DNA of 64,000 nucleotides from Plantago major (taxonomy: Eukaryota; Streptophyta; Magnoliopsida; Lamiales; Plantaginaceae). Positions 23,829 to 35,444 of this stretch are shown here, one piece after another. The notes below the pieces were generated by a model. That model had not been told where the DNA came from. It searched no databases and saw nothing but the letters and a program-made list of their open reading frames with translations. The stretch spans positions 62,001-126,000 of the forward strand of contig JAIFAC010000116.1 in NCBI GenBank assembly GCA_026545765.1, given 5' to 3'. Made by a program: the position numbers and the translations under genes. Position 1 is the first letter of the stretch, and the number at the start of each line of letters is the position of its first letter.

Positions 23829-26800
23829 GTGAAGAATGCTTCCTGGACTAAAGCAAAATGGCTATTTGATAGTGGATGCGGAAAGCACATGACAGGAGAC
23901 AAAGCAAATCTGGTTGATTACAAAGCTTGCAACACAGGACCAGATATCAGATTTGCTGGAGGAGAATTAAATCCCTCTCTGGGATTTGGCAACATCAAAT
24001 TGGGAACTTTAACAATCACTGACGTATTACATGTTAAGGATTTGAAATACAATCTATTTAGCATGAGCCAGTTTGCAGACAAGGGTTTTACTATTAAATT
24101 CAAAGCTAAATACTGCAAACTAATTGACAATGAGTCAAAGCGAGCGTCTTAGTTGAATGGCGGAAAAGGTCTTTATGTTTGCGATTGGGCATCTGCCTGG
24201 CGAAGAATGTCTCATGGTGAGTCAATCTGGTCACCGGAAGAAACCTTGGTTATAGCACAAAGAATGAGTCACTTGAACTTCAAAACTCTGAATAGACTTG
24301 CGAAAGAGTTAGTGGTTGGTCTTCCCGAACATCTTTCGAGAAAGGATGGTATACATTACACTTTGTCGGATGGAAACAATCTAAGATCTCTTTCAAATCC
24401 GAAATCGGACACTCTAGTGTTAGACCACTGCAACTTTATATATGGATCTATTTGAATCATCTGTAACTAGTTATGCGGAAAGAAGTATGAATGCAGTTGT
24501 TGTAGATAACTTCTCAAGATTCACTTGGGTTGTCTTTACGAAACCAAGTCGATGCCGGTGGAGATACCAAACTTCTTTGAAAAAGCTTGAAGTCATGAAG
24601 AATGACAAGGTATGCAATCGAGCAGACCATAGTCTTGAATTTGTCAACCGATTACATAAAGGAGTTTTGTACACAAAGGTATACAAGACCAACTTTCCTC
24701 TGTAAGAACACCTCAACAAATGGTGTTGCGAAAGGAAAAAGCAGAACCCTTAAAAGAAGGCTGCAAGGACAATGCTAGGCGACCTTGAGATAAGTGAAAT
24801 ATATTGGGTTGAAGGCGTAAACACACTGCTACACTCGAGCAGATGCTTGATAAACAAACACCATGAGGACCCCATGAAATCTTGGTTGGAAGACCTCCTA
24901 ATATCAAACATACGAGAGTATTTGGTTGTAGATGTTTTGTTCTAAACAATGGGAAAGATTATAGAACATTTCAACCAAAGGCGGATGAAGGTGTTTTCTT
25001 GGCTATTCCACAAATAGCAAAGCTTACGAGTTTACAAAAGAACAAAGAAAATTGAAGAATCGTTCATGTTGTATTCTATGAAGGAAGTAAGAAAACACCT
25101 CCTATTGATGAACTCTCGGAAAGTTCAAGAACTATTCTTGAGGATCTAAAGAAGAATCCTCGAAAGGAAAAACATCTTTATGGAAAGTGAGGATGACTAC
25201 GTAGAAAAGCTTGAAAAGCCTAGTAACAACAAGATGACTCACAAACATGATGAGAATTTCCTATGAGTTTTCCGAAATGGAGCAGATTCTTGAGAACCTT
25301 CATCATGAAGAGGTATACGAAAAGAGAATGCTGAAATGCATGTCTCAGATATCTCTAACACTGAAAAAGTGTCAGATATCCTTGACATTTCCCATATGTC
25401 AGATATCTCAGATACTGAAAAAGTATCAAATCAAAATCTTAGTGATTCTCATTCAGACCACTTGGATATTGATCCTACTAGCACTAAACCTATGATGAAA
25501 TGGATCAAAGATCATCCTACAAAGGATATAATTGGACCAATTAATCAGGGTGTTAGGACTAGGAGAGCAATAGCTGAAAATGCTAACTCTCTCTTTGGAT
25601 GTTTCATCTCGAATATTGAACCTAAAAATATAGAAGAAGCATTAGGAGACCAAGACTGGATCTCTACAATGCAAGAAGAGTTGGATCAATTTGAGAAAGC
25701 AGTCTGAAACTAGTTCCATTTATAGAAGGAATATACGTGATTGGAACTAAATGGGTTTTCGAAACAAGATGAATGAATCTGGTGAAATAACGAAACAAAG
25801 CAAGATTGGTTGCCGAGGATTTACTCGGTGAAGGCTTAGATTTTGTGAGTCATATGCACCAGTTGCGGAGTTGGATGCAATAAGACTCTTTCTAGCCTTC
25901 TTGACTCATAAAGATTTCAAAGTTTATCAGATGGATGTCAAAAGTGCATTCCTAAACGGTGAACTTGCAGAAGAAGTCTATGTTGAGCAACCACCTGGGT
26001 TTGAAGTTTCCTCAGAAAGTAGAATGGTCTATAAATACAAAAAGCTCTGTATGGACTGAAACAGGCTCCAAGAGCATGGTATGACACTTTGGCCAAATAC
26101 CTTCTAGAAAGTGGTTTCAAGAAAGGTGAAGTTGATAAAACTTTATTTACCTTAAACCATGATGGAAAACTACTCTTAGTTCAAGTATATGTTGATGACA
26201 TCATATTTGGATCTAAGGACAAGCAACTTTGTAATGACTTTGCAAATCTCATGAAAAGCAAGTTTGAGATGAGCATGATGGGAGAAATGAATTATTTTCT
26301 AGGATTGCAAGTCAAGCAACTCAATGATGGAATATTCATTAGTCAAACAAAGTATGCGAAAGATATGCTCACAAAATTCAATCTTAAGCCTTCTGAAAAG
26401 AATGCTAAGATACCTATGAGCATTGGAACCAAAATGACCTATACTGAATCAGATAAGAGTGTTGAAGAACATAAGTATAGGAAATTGATAGGTTCACTAC
26501 TTTACCTCACTGCAAGTAGACCTGATATTCAATATGCTGTTGGAGTATGTGCTAGATTTCAGACAAATCCAATGCAAACACACTACAACATTGCTATGAA
26601 AATATTAAGGTATGTGAAGGGTACAGTAGATGTAGGATTGTGGTATCCTAAAGAAAGTGGATTGAGTTTAGCTAGATACTCAGATCTTTGATTATCTTTG
26701 GATCAACGCTTGATAGGAAAAGCACCTCAGGAACTTGTCAGTTTCTGGGCACTAGACTTATCTCATGGTTTAGCAAGAAGCAAAACTCAATTGCAACTTC

Positions 26801-27120
26801 TTCCACAGAGGATGAATATATTGCTGCTGGTTGTTGTGCAACACAAATTCTGTGGATACAACAACAACTTAAAGACTATGGACTCGATGAAAAGAAAACT
26901 CCCATTTTATGTGACAAGACAAGTGCTATTGCGATTACACATAATCCTAAATTTCATGCCAGAACAAAGCACATTGATGTTAGACATCACTTCATCAGAG
27001 ACCATGTTGAAAAAGGCAATATAGAGATACTCAAGATTGGCACCAAAGACCAACTTGCAGATATCTTCACTAAGCCACTACAAGAAAGTAGATTCTTAGC
27101 CTTATGACATAGTCTTGGAC
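23829..27120 (+). pseudogene. pol: Sirevirus pol region, copy C (broken)
   Basis: The protease region has DSGCGKHMTGDK near 23865-23900. Integrase covers about 24200-24850 and reverse transcriptase about 25650-26650, with YVDD at 26188-26199. RNase H and the C-terminal region run to about 27107, with DRKSTSGTCQF near 26710 and TKHIDVRHHF near 26965. The 25300-27100 part is in fair condition, while 24130-25250 is badly altered. Breaks number about ten or more. Confidence 0.9.
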
Positions 27121-27937
27121 TAATGGAACTACCAATGAACTGAAAAAGTTCAGATATCTGGAACGGACATCCAGAGAGGTATGGAGCGGGCATCCGGAGA
27201 AGAGGTATCTGGCAGGTATCCGAAAAGAAAGGAGAAATGCGGAATGGAAATCCGGAAGTCAAAAGGGTAAGAGCAAAAGATGGCTTAAGATCTACGGGGC
27301 GAGAACTCGGATATCGAATCATTCCATAAGCAGGAACACAAAGAGAATAGTATAACTATCTGCGATCGACTACTCTCTTGAAACTGCATTATTTCTATCT
27401 TGATGAAAAACTTGGAAAATCCTAAGTATAAAATGATTCGGATCTTGAGCGGTGTCCTTGCTCAAGCAATTGTGATTGAGATAGCTATTAGCCAAAATTC
27501 ATTAAATGGGCACAATTACATTTGTTGATTGTGATCATTCTTTGGAAAGCAATGGTGACCCTTGATGAATTCAAGCGCTTGAGCAGCGAAATTAATTCCA
27601 CGATAACTAGTGAATTTGTAAAAATTACAAAGACCACTTTGCATTTAATGCGAAGTTACTTTTGATCTTGACTTGCAAATCACAGATCATTACACAAAAT
27701 TAATTTGTATGTATTTATGCATTGAGATTCACTTGCTATATATATAGGATTTTGGCAAATGAAATCACTTTTGCCTAATCCGAAATTTCAACTTGCATCA
27801 AAACAGCAAAAACCTTCTCCTGATCCTCTGCAACTTCTCTAAAATCTCTGCAAATCTTGATTAAGTTTTTCTGAAAAGAATCACTCAATCGAATCTCTTT
27901 CAAACACAAGCTTCAAATCCCTATACTATATAAAGAG
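27121..27937 (+). other. Spacer between pol and the 3' reading frame, copy C
   Basis: Counterpart of 6781-7609. It keeps a TATATATA run near 27738-27746 and CTATATAAAG just before the ATG at 27938. No coding content is recognised. Confidence 0.55.
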
Positions 27938-29104
27938 ATGGCCTCCAAGAACACTTCGACACAGAAATCCCAATCCTCCACTGGTACTGCTGAAAAGCAA
28001 GCACCAGAGTTGGTTATTGTTAACAATCGACTGGTAGGAGTTTTCAATCCTGACCATTGGACTTCAAGTCACAGAATGATTTGGGGTGGTGCCATGGTTG
28101 AGGAATACCTCACTGCTGCAATAGAAAACCAAAGTGACAGAAAATTGATTCTTGACATGCTTGAAAAGGCACAAATCAAGGGTTTTCTATCTGCTCGCCC
28201 AAGTGGAATTTCATCACTCGATGTGTTGGAATTTTACAACAACTCCAGGATTATTTCCTGTGTATCTGAAGGCACTGAAATAGTGTCTATCAAAACCTCA
28301 GTCCAAGGAAAGGAAATCCTTCTGGACTTAACAACTTTCTGTAAGTTGTTTGAGGTTCAAAATCTTGGAAAGGATTTTGAAATAAACACCAAGGATGAGG
28401 AACTCCTTGAAGGTGTTAAAGAACTCTACAGTGATGTGTGTGATCTTGAGAAATCAGATACACCCACTGAGTTCAAGCTTGCTGACATCCGAACCAGACA
28501 TCTATTGGTTCATTGGGATGTACTGGCTTGCATTCTTCACAGATGCTTTGATGGTCTACAAGGAGGTGCTGACCAGATTAGCCAAGAAAGATGGCTCATG
28601 ATGCTCTTGCTGTATCAACAAGACAAAAGGCTGGAAAACCCTTTTAACTGGAGAAAGTACGCCTTCATGAAATTCGTGAAGAAGATTCAAGGCTTCGAGC
28701 CTAAGATTGTCAAAGGACTAGCTGAGCCAAAGGCCATAGTAGGTTATGGTCTAAAGATATGCTACTTGCTGGAAAAGCTTGGCATTGAGCTCAGAGAGAC
28801 GGCTGAAATCGTCAACAGTAACTTACTCTACAAGTATGAGTATACAAATCTGATGAAAAAGGTTACTGGGTCTCAGAAAGGTCCTAAGAAGAGAAAATCT
28901 GAAAAGATATCAGAAGAAAAGGTCGCAAGCAAGAAGCCCAGAACTTCAAGAAAGAAGTCATTGGCCGTCGAAGACACACCCAAGAGGTTGTCAATTCTCG
29001 ATTATCTGCAAGCATGGCGGATGAACTCATCAATCTTTGCAAAGATTTATCATCTTGAACAAGTAAACTCGGCAGAGAAAGTGCTTTCGAAATGTTGCGA
29101 CTAA
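27938..29104 (+). CDS. Sirevirus post-pol protein (env-like position), longest open copy, 388 codons
   Basis: Opens at an ATG after CTATATAAAG and stays open for 388 codons. The N-terminal 20 residues are Ser/Thr/Gln-rich. A folded-looking domain follows (about residues 30-290), with NPDHWTSSHRMIWGGAMVEE, FCKLFEVQNLGKDFE, HLLVHWDVLACILHRC and WRKYAFMKFVKKIQGFEP. The C-terminal part is a basic Lys/Arg-rich tail (SQKGPKKRKS, KKPRTSRKK) that could be a nuclear-localisation or nucleic-acid-binding segment. There is no evident signal peptide or transmembrane helix. Homologous frames are at 7610 and 17928. I do not recognise the fold. Its place after pol matches the env-like gene of Sireviruses, but envelope function is not supported. 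The family frame goes on past 29104 into a tract of poor quality. Confidence 0.75.
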   Translation: MASKNTSTQKSQSSTGTAEKQAPELVIVNNRLVGVFNPDHWTSSHRMIWGGAMVEEYLTAAIENQSDRKLILDMLEKAQIKGFLSARPSGISSLDVLEFYNNSRIISCVSEGTEIVSIKTSVQGKEILLDLTTFCKLFEVQNLGKDFEINTKDEELLEGVKELYSDVCDLEKSDTPTEFKLADIRTRHLLVHWDVLACILHRCFDGLQGGADQISQERWLMMLLLYQQDKRLENPFNWRKYAFMKFVKKIQGFEPKIVKGLAEPKAIVGYGLKICYLLEKLGIELRETAEIVNSNLLYKYEYTNLMKKVTGSQKGPKKRKSEKISEEKVASKKPRTSRKKSLAVEDTPKRLSILDYLQAWRMNSSIFAKIYHLEQVNSAEKVLSKCCD

Positions 29105-32100
29105 TGCGAAGCCTTGGCGATGAACTCATAAATCTTGCCAAGAATGGTGAAGCGACACCTAGCCCATCGCGAAACCGCAGAATAATGGACTAATCGGTTC
29201 CCAATCTTGATGAGAGCTCGGCGATGAAGATGATGAACTAGTCATCTCTCAAGTCCTAGAAAAATCAAAAAGGGCTAAGATTCTTGAACAAATGGCGGTG
29301 ATAAAATATCTGAAGAAGAACTACACCACAGGTTCTTGAACCTATAGCAAAGGTTGTTGGTGCAAACACATCATCGGGAATGACTCTCTTGCACAACTTC
29401 ACCAAGCCACGATGAGTGGTATCTTAGTCTTTGGCGGATCTTGATGGAAATGCCACATCTAAGAATGCGGAAGAACACTCTCTTGATCAATCTTACGCTT
29501 CCGACAACCACCACAACCACAAACACAACAACCACAACGCCACAAGTGGTTGATGAAATGGTAAATGAACTCCATTTGAATTACGGATCTGATATCTTGA
29601 AGAAAATCACGTAATTGGCGGGTTCCCCAACTCGATAAGAGGATCAAGCGAGACATCTACTCGGAATGATCAACCGGGGAACAATGAGTTGCAAACTCGG
29701 GAAAGGTGTGAAGTACCGAAACTTCAAACAAAGAAATTACCTTTGGGACAAGGCGACCAATGTATAGAAAGGCCACAAGTTCGAGAGACCAATCGACTGA
29801 AGCGCTGCTCGGGTAAATGGTGGTTTAACTCTTACCTTGTGAAAAATTCTTATACTTATAAATCTTGTTACATTATAAAATTTCTTTGTTACAAAATTTG
29901 AGTTAAAGCGAAACAAGAGGAAGGAGAAGCTTACCTCGAATCTTGAAAAAGAGGTTCCTTGACCTCGACTCTTGAGAAATCGAGCACATGCCACGGTAAA
30001 TGATTCTTAAAGAGAACTAATTTTTCGATAAAAATGTTTGTATGCTCATTCATGATAAATGTTTCTAACGAGGCTCCAATGAGATGGAAGAAGATAAAGC
30101 GAAATGCGGTGACAAACCGAAACCAACAAGGTTTACGAAGAGCGAATCTTGAGCCTTCAAACTTAAAGGTATATGACAATCAAGTGACAAGTATTCTTCA
30201 TCACAGGTTATCTTTTATCTCTTCTAAAATCAATACTTTCTACTTACAGGCTATTTGAGTAGAAATGCAAGGGATGAAGTTGCGAATTCCTGCATCAATG
30301 GAAATTGATGAAGCCCTAAGGCAACATCACTCGAAAGAACTCCGAAGCGCACAAGTTTCTGAGAAAAATGAATCTGAGCTTCCTGATGAGGAAGTAAGTA
30401 GCTCAAATCAGACTTCATTAAAAGCATATTATTGCATAGCTTCTTTCCTACTATTTCCTAAGTCGTGTATTTATCTCAGGTTTCAGAAAGACAGGTTGAT
30501 GAGGACCACTTCAAGTCTCCACCTCACAACAAGATATCTGAGACACCAATCGTCTCGATAGAACAAATATCTGAGCACGATGTTCATACTCGGGTAACTC
30601 GAAACTAAACTACACTTCTACTCGGATATACGCAAAAGTTTTGAAACTCACTCAAAACTCTTTCTTTCGAGCTCAAGCAGATGTAAGCGAGTTCCCATTG
30701 AAGAAACAAGGACCTACTTCACTTCTTCAAAGCTCACACTTTGCCAAAGCATATTCAATGCTTCAAGAAATGGCGAGAAGTTAAGGTGCTCGATCTCTGA
30801 AATATTGAGAATAAGCGATCAACCAACCCGAGCACGAGCTCTTGACACGAAATGTATGTCAAGCAATGTTCCTCTGAGAACAACATTGATTGCGATTCTA
30901 CTACAAGGACTTTTCTAGAAGTGGCATAGTTTGATACATGCCTTTGAGCAGGCGGATGGTGAGACAAGATTACGAGATGGCATTGACGATCCCTTGAGAC
31001 TGCAATTCATACCTTCTGAACAAGAAGAAGTTAATGGTCAGAAGATCACTATCCCGGAAGTGATCAATCTTGTATCTGAAGATGATGAGGAGGAAGAAAT
31101 GGATGAAAATTACTTTGATGAACCTCCCACTGACCATCACCAAAGGATGATAATGACAAAAGGATGATGATGATGCCCTACACGGGGACGGAGGAATTTC
31201 ACGGAAAAACATTGCCTCAAGCTGTGAAAAAAAGCGAGAAGACTTCACGAAATCTCCGTCTACATCACCTTAGAAATCTACTCATCCATCTTCTAACCAA
31301 CACTTGATTACTACTGGAACAAGTAGTTGAGCTCTACGAGAAATCTATCGGAAAATATTAAACACTCGGACGAAGTGCTCAACTCAGACAACTGTTGGAA
31401 GAAGAACAACAGCTCCATCTTCAACTGGAAGATCAAATAGCTAAATCCAGAGATAAGATTGATAAACTACAAGATCTATACTTGGAAGAAATGATTGCTT
31501 ACTCTGAAGTTAAAGAGCTACAGGATGTTGTACAAGAGATGAATGAAGAACTCGTCTTGAAGAAGTATCTGAAGTCAAGCATGATGCTAAGGCGCATCAT
31601 CTTGAAAGAAGTGCCATCCTCCTCCCAAAAGTAAAGAAACCAATCTACGAGATGGTTCTTTGGACTTGTCTGATTGATGAAAATGTCGAGAGGATGAAGA
31701 TCCTTTGGGCTAATCCTCGGATGATGAAGAAGACAAGACTTTGGCGGGACACCGCCATGAACATCTAGCGGTTTCTCACTTGAAAAGAAAGTTGATTGCT
31801 CCTACAATCTTCAACAAAGCGCGAACATCCACTCCATGAGTAGCGGATGCAATCTTGGTATTACGAATAAGGAGATGTCTTCACGAACCGGGAAGTAATT
31901 GCCTCGATCCCTCTGAAATGAGAAAGTTCAACGAGCTCATCACTCGAGAACAACTAGCATGGTCATTGCTCGGAAAGATGCAGGAATGACAAGGGATGAT
32001 GATATGTCTTTAGTGAAAAAGCTTTTCAAGAGGCAAGTTACCTTTCTTGAAGCGAGATGCCATCCTAGGCCCATTGGCGAGCTCACGATAAGGACAATGG

Positions 32101-33738
32101 ACTTATCAAGCAAAATCGAGAGCTCAAAGCGAACTTGAAGTTGGTCCTTGCTAAAACTATCTACAAGGGCATTTTGACTCTCTCTCAGTTCCTTTATGAG
32201 GTAGTGACCAACAATGACTAAGGGGAAAGAAAGTACAAATCTGGACCTCACGGTCGGGGGAATGGGAAGAAGGAGATGAAAACAAGAAGAAATCTGGGTA
32301 GTGCGGCTCGGAAGGAAGAAGAAAACTTCCGACCACCACTCGAATCGATAGATCCTCCTCAAGCCAATTTGCTTCCCGAGACCTCTTGAAGGAACCAAAA
32401 TGGTAACAAGGGCCATGGCACGAAACCTCCAAGGAGTACCAAGGCTCGAGGAGAAGACAAGTTAGAGGATTGATGAATCTTACGAAGAAGAAGAAGAAGG
32501 TCAAATCAAGTCGAGGCAATGAAGAAGGCTGCAAAGATCTCACAATTGATCTTGATGATGATGAAAGCGATGGAGATAAGCTCCTCTTCATAGAAAAAGG
32601 AAAATTGAAAGCTAGCAAGCCCATAGTGCAAAGCCACTAGCGACTAAAACACCATCTGGAAATACCAAGTCTATCCGGTGGTGGTTCTTCAAACAACAAC
32701 CCAAAGAGAATTCAAGGCGAAAAAGGAGCGGTGAGGCTGAACAAAGACAAAGTCGACTTCCACTCGGGCGGAAGAAGCGAAATTGAGTATGAAGTATGAC
32801 AATGATTCCTCTCTCTGGTGCATCAATCGGAAAAATGGCTATTGGATTACGGAACTTAAGCATCTATTGGTAAATTCAAGATTTCGAACCAATCCTCAAG
32901 CGACTTATGGCATGGAGAAAGAACAAACTACCTTGATCAACACAATCACATCAAAGCATGGTTGGATTTTGAAGTTGTCGAAGAAGCTGAAACCGTGAAG
33001 AAGGACCTCTCGATGATTGTCCATATGGAAAGTCGGATGATGTGCACAAGATTACGAATATCACGAGGAGCAGGCACAAGACCAAGACTTCTTTGTGGAA
33101 CCCTATGAGTCGTTCTATCTGACAGAAGATCAATACAAGGGTGACATCAGATATCTGAAGATTATCTATGAATACTTCAAGCTTTCAGATATCAGAATAG
33201 AGCATGCCTGGAAGTGGGGAAAGTACCTATGGGTCAAGCATTTTGCGAAAAATCCTACCAAAACCTGAAGAAGTCGTGGATTTGCGGAGACACGAGAGAT
33301 GCTTATCGAACTCTTCTCTATGATTATTCTGATGACATCAAAAGTTTTGGAGATAGGAAATTTGCAGACTGATCCATAGAAATCTTGTTGAAGACCTGAA
33401 GATTGAAGACTTGAAGACTAGTTCTTTAGGATGTTTACTTGGAGCTTGGTTACTCCTGTTGTCCTAATTTACTAAGTAGTTTTTGTATTTTTGCTGACTG
33501 AGCTTAACTATATCATGTATTTAAGTTATCTGTAATCTTAAGTTGCGACTTATCTGAAGAACTTACTCTCAGATAGTATTCTATAAAAGATAACTTGTCA
33601 GCAAAGATCACACCTTGTGATTTGGTTGATGTCTACTTTACGCATAATTATATGATTTGAAAGATCTCGAGAAATGATTAAGTGGTGGATTGTTTCCTCA
33701 TCAGTTGTAATAGGGAAGATAGTCATCGTTGACTGATC
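29105..33738 (+). pseudogene. Sirevirus 3' region, copy C: remainder of post-pol coding block (broken)
   Basis: The Gln/Pro/Glu-rich tail of the first frame runs to about 29830. From about 29900 the sequence matches region D and the minus-strand copy at 60300-64000. Open pieces include an acidic segment near 30931-31167 (IPEVINLVSEDDEEEE) and a charged, coiled-coil-like one near 31395-31634. Short non-coding runs bounded by GT and AG separate some coding pieces and could be introns. The product is unknown. Heavily broken and CAG/CTG-poor in most of its length. Confidence 0.7.
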
Positions 33739-33753
33739 AAAATGGGGGAAATT
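33739..33753 (+). other. Polypurine tract of the inserted Sirevirus
   Basis: AAAATGGGGGAAATT directly precedes LTR4. It is the plus-strand primer site for reverse transcription and marks LTR4 as a true 3' LTR. The same motif precedes LTR5 (39333-39347) and, inverted, follows LTR6 (60289-60303). Confidence 0.9.
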
Positions 33754-35439
33754 TGTTAGATATTTTGTTAGAATATCTGTTTAAATTTTGTTCCGCAACA
33801 TGATGACTTATCTTAGTCTCAGAAAGGTGATTAGTACTCTTGGTTCAGTTGAACATTGTAAAAGAGGAAACCCACTAAGTATGATAGTCTAGCTAATCTT
33901 GTATAGGATGTTAGGTCTCAAAATGTAATTTTTATTTTATGAACAGAAGACCAAGAAGAAGACATCCAAGCAGAAAGCTCAACAACATTTGAAGATTTGA
34001 AGAAAACTGCACAAGATTACTGAATCTATTGTTCAGATATCTTAGCCAGATATCTTGTAGACACGAACAGTTTCAAACAAACTGTGTCACAAGAGATATT
34101 TTAGAAATGAGATACATATCTGAAAACAAGGAAAGTGTCTACAGATATCTATTCTCAGATACCTTGAGCGTTAACCACGTTTCTGAAAGAGAAACATATA
34201 TTGCAAACAAAGTTGTTTCAATAATTACATTACAAGTGGTATATGAAGAATGAAGATAAGGACGTGCAAAGAATCAGACAACAAGTCTAGTCTCTGATAC
34301 AAAGCATAGTTCCGTTGACACTCTGAGACAAAAACTATAGTACAAAGCATTTAATGCAGACGAGATATGCGAATAAAAGCAGCGACAACCGAGAAGAAGA
34401 CAAAACACCTTTCTGATCTATACGAGATATCGATAGTTTGAATTTGAGCCTAACGGATACTATTCAAATGGCACTCAAATTCATCTATAAATATCAACAC
34501 TTAGACAACTTGAGAGAACACACGGAACCTGACTCGAGAACCTTGAATACTGTTGAAACATACGATCTACGATCTTACTCTTTCAAAGCATCTTACTTAT
34601 TATCAAAGCTTTTACATTGCGACTAAAGCTTTTGATCTTGAGTAAACTCTTGAGGTTCTAAGTGTCACGATCCTAAACAAGCAAAGCTATCGTGAAGGAG
34701 TTGAATCAAAGATCAACTATAAGATTCATTCTCTTGAGCAGATATCATAAGACTTAGGTCGATAAAATCGACAAGATACCATACATAAAGTGTATTAAGT
34801 AACAGTTCTGAGCTATCTGAATAAGCGAAAAGTTATTAAGGCGCTCATCGATAACTCAAACCGAAACCAACACCAAAAGCGGTAGTGGGTACGGGAAGTA
34901 CTTAGTTTGAAAAATCGGGAATAACTCCAAGGTTAGGAGTATAGGAAGTACTTGATTTGGGAAACTAAGGAATAACTCAAGGTTATTGAGTATAGGAAGT
35001 ACTTAGCTTGGGAAGCTAGGAATAACTCGAAGGTTTACGAGTATAGGAAGTACTTAATTTGAAGAAGCTGAGGAACAACTCGGGGAACATTTGGTTGGGA
35101 ACCAATTGTTAGAATCTTAGAATAGGATTATTGTAAGGTTATCTCAATTATCATTCTAGTGAATTCTAGGTCTACGATAGACGAAGTGGATTAGTTGGAG
35201 GATTCGCCACCTCGGATACCACTATACTTAACATGTCATTTCGTTTACGAATTTATACTTGACCACACACACACTTATTATTGTTTCTACACTTATCTTT
35301 ATTAAGTCTTCCTTTCTGATTCTAAGTCTCAGATATCTATTCAGATATCTGAGAAACATTTGTTATCGACAAAAGTTTTAAAAGACTATTCACCCCCCCC
35401 CCCTCCTAGTCTTTTACTTTGCCGTTATCTGGACCAACA
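33754..35439 (+). repeat. LTR4: 3' LTR of the inserted Sirevirus
   Basis: Runs from TGTTAGATAT to GACCAACA, 1686 bases, same type as LTR3 in both halves. TATA box near 34486. Four GGAAGTACTT-centred repeats lie at about 34890-35080. A long C run lies near 35390-35402. Followed by AAGAG and then outer-element sequence, not by a primer site. Confidence 0.92.
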
Positions 35440-35444
35440 AAGAG
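35440..35444 (+). other. Target-site duplication AAGAG, right side
   Basis: Matches 19813-19817 before LTR3 and 9550-9554 before LTR2. It closes the nested insertion. Confidence 0.85.

Noticed and set aside
27120-27330. Opposite-strand open frames through RNase H and spacer regions as genes
   Set aside because: They overlap well-identified pol or LTR sequence on the other strand and show no conserved domain.
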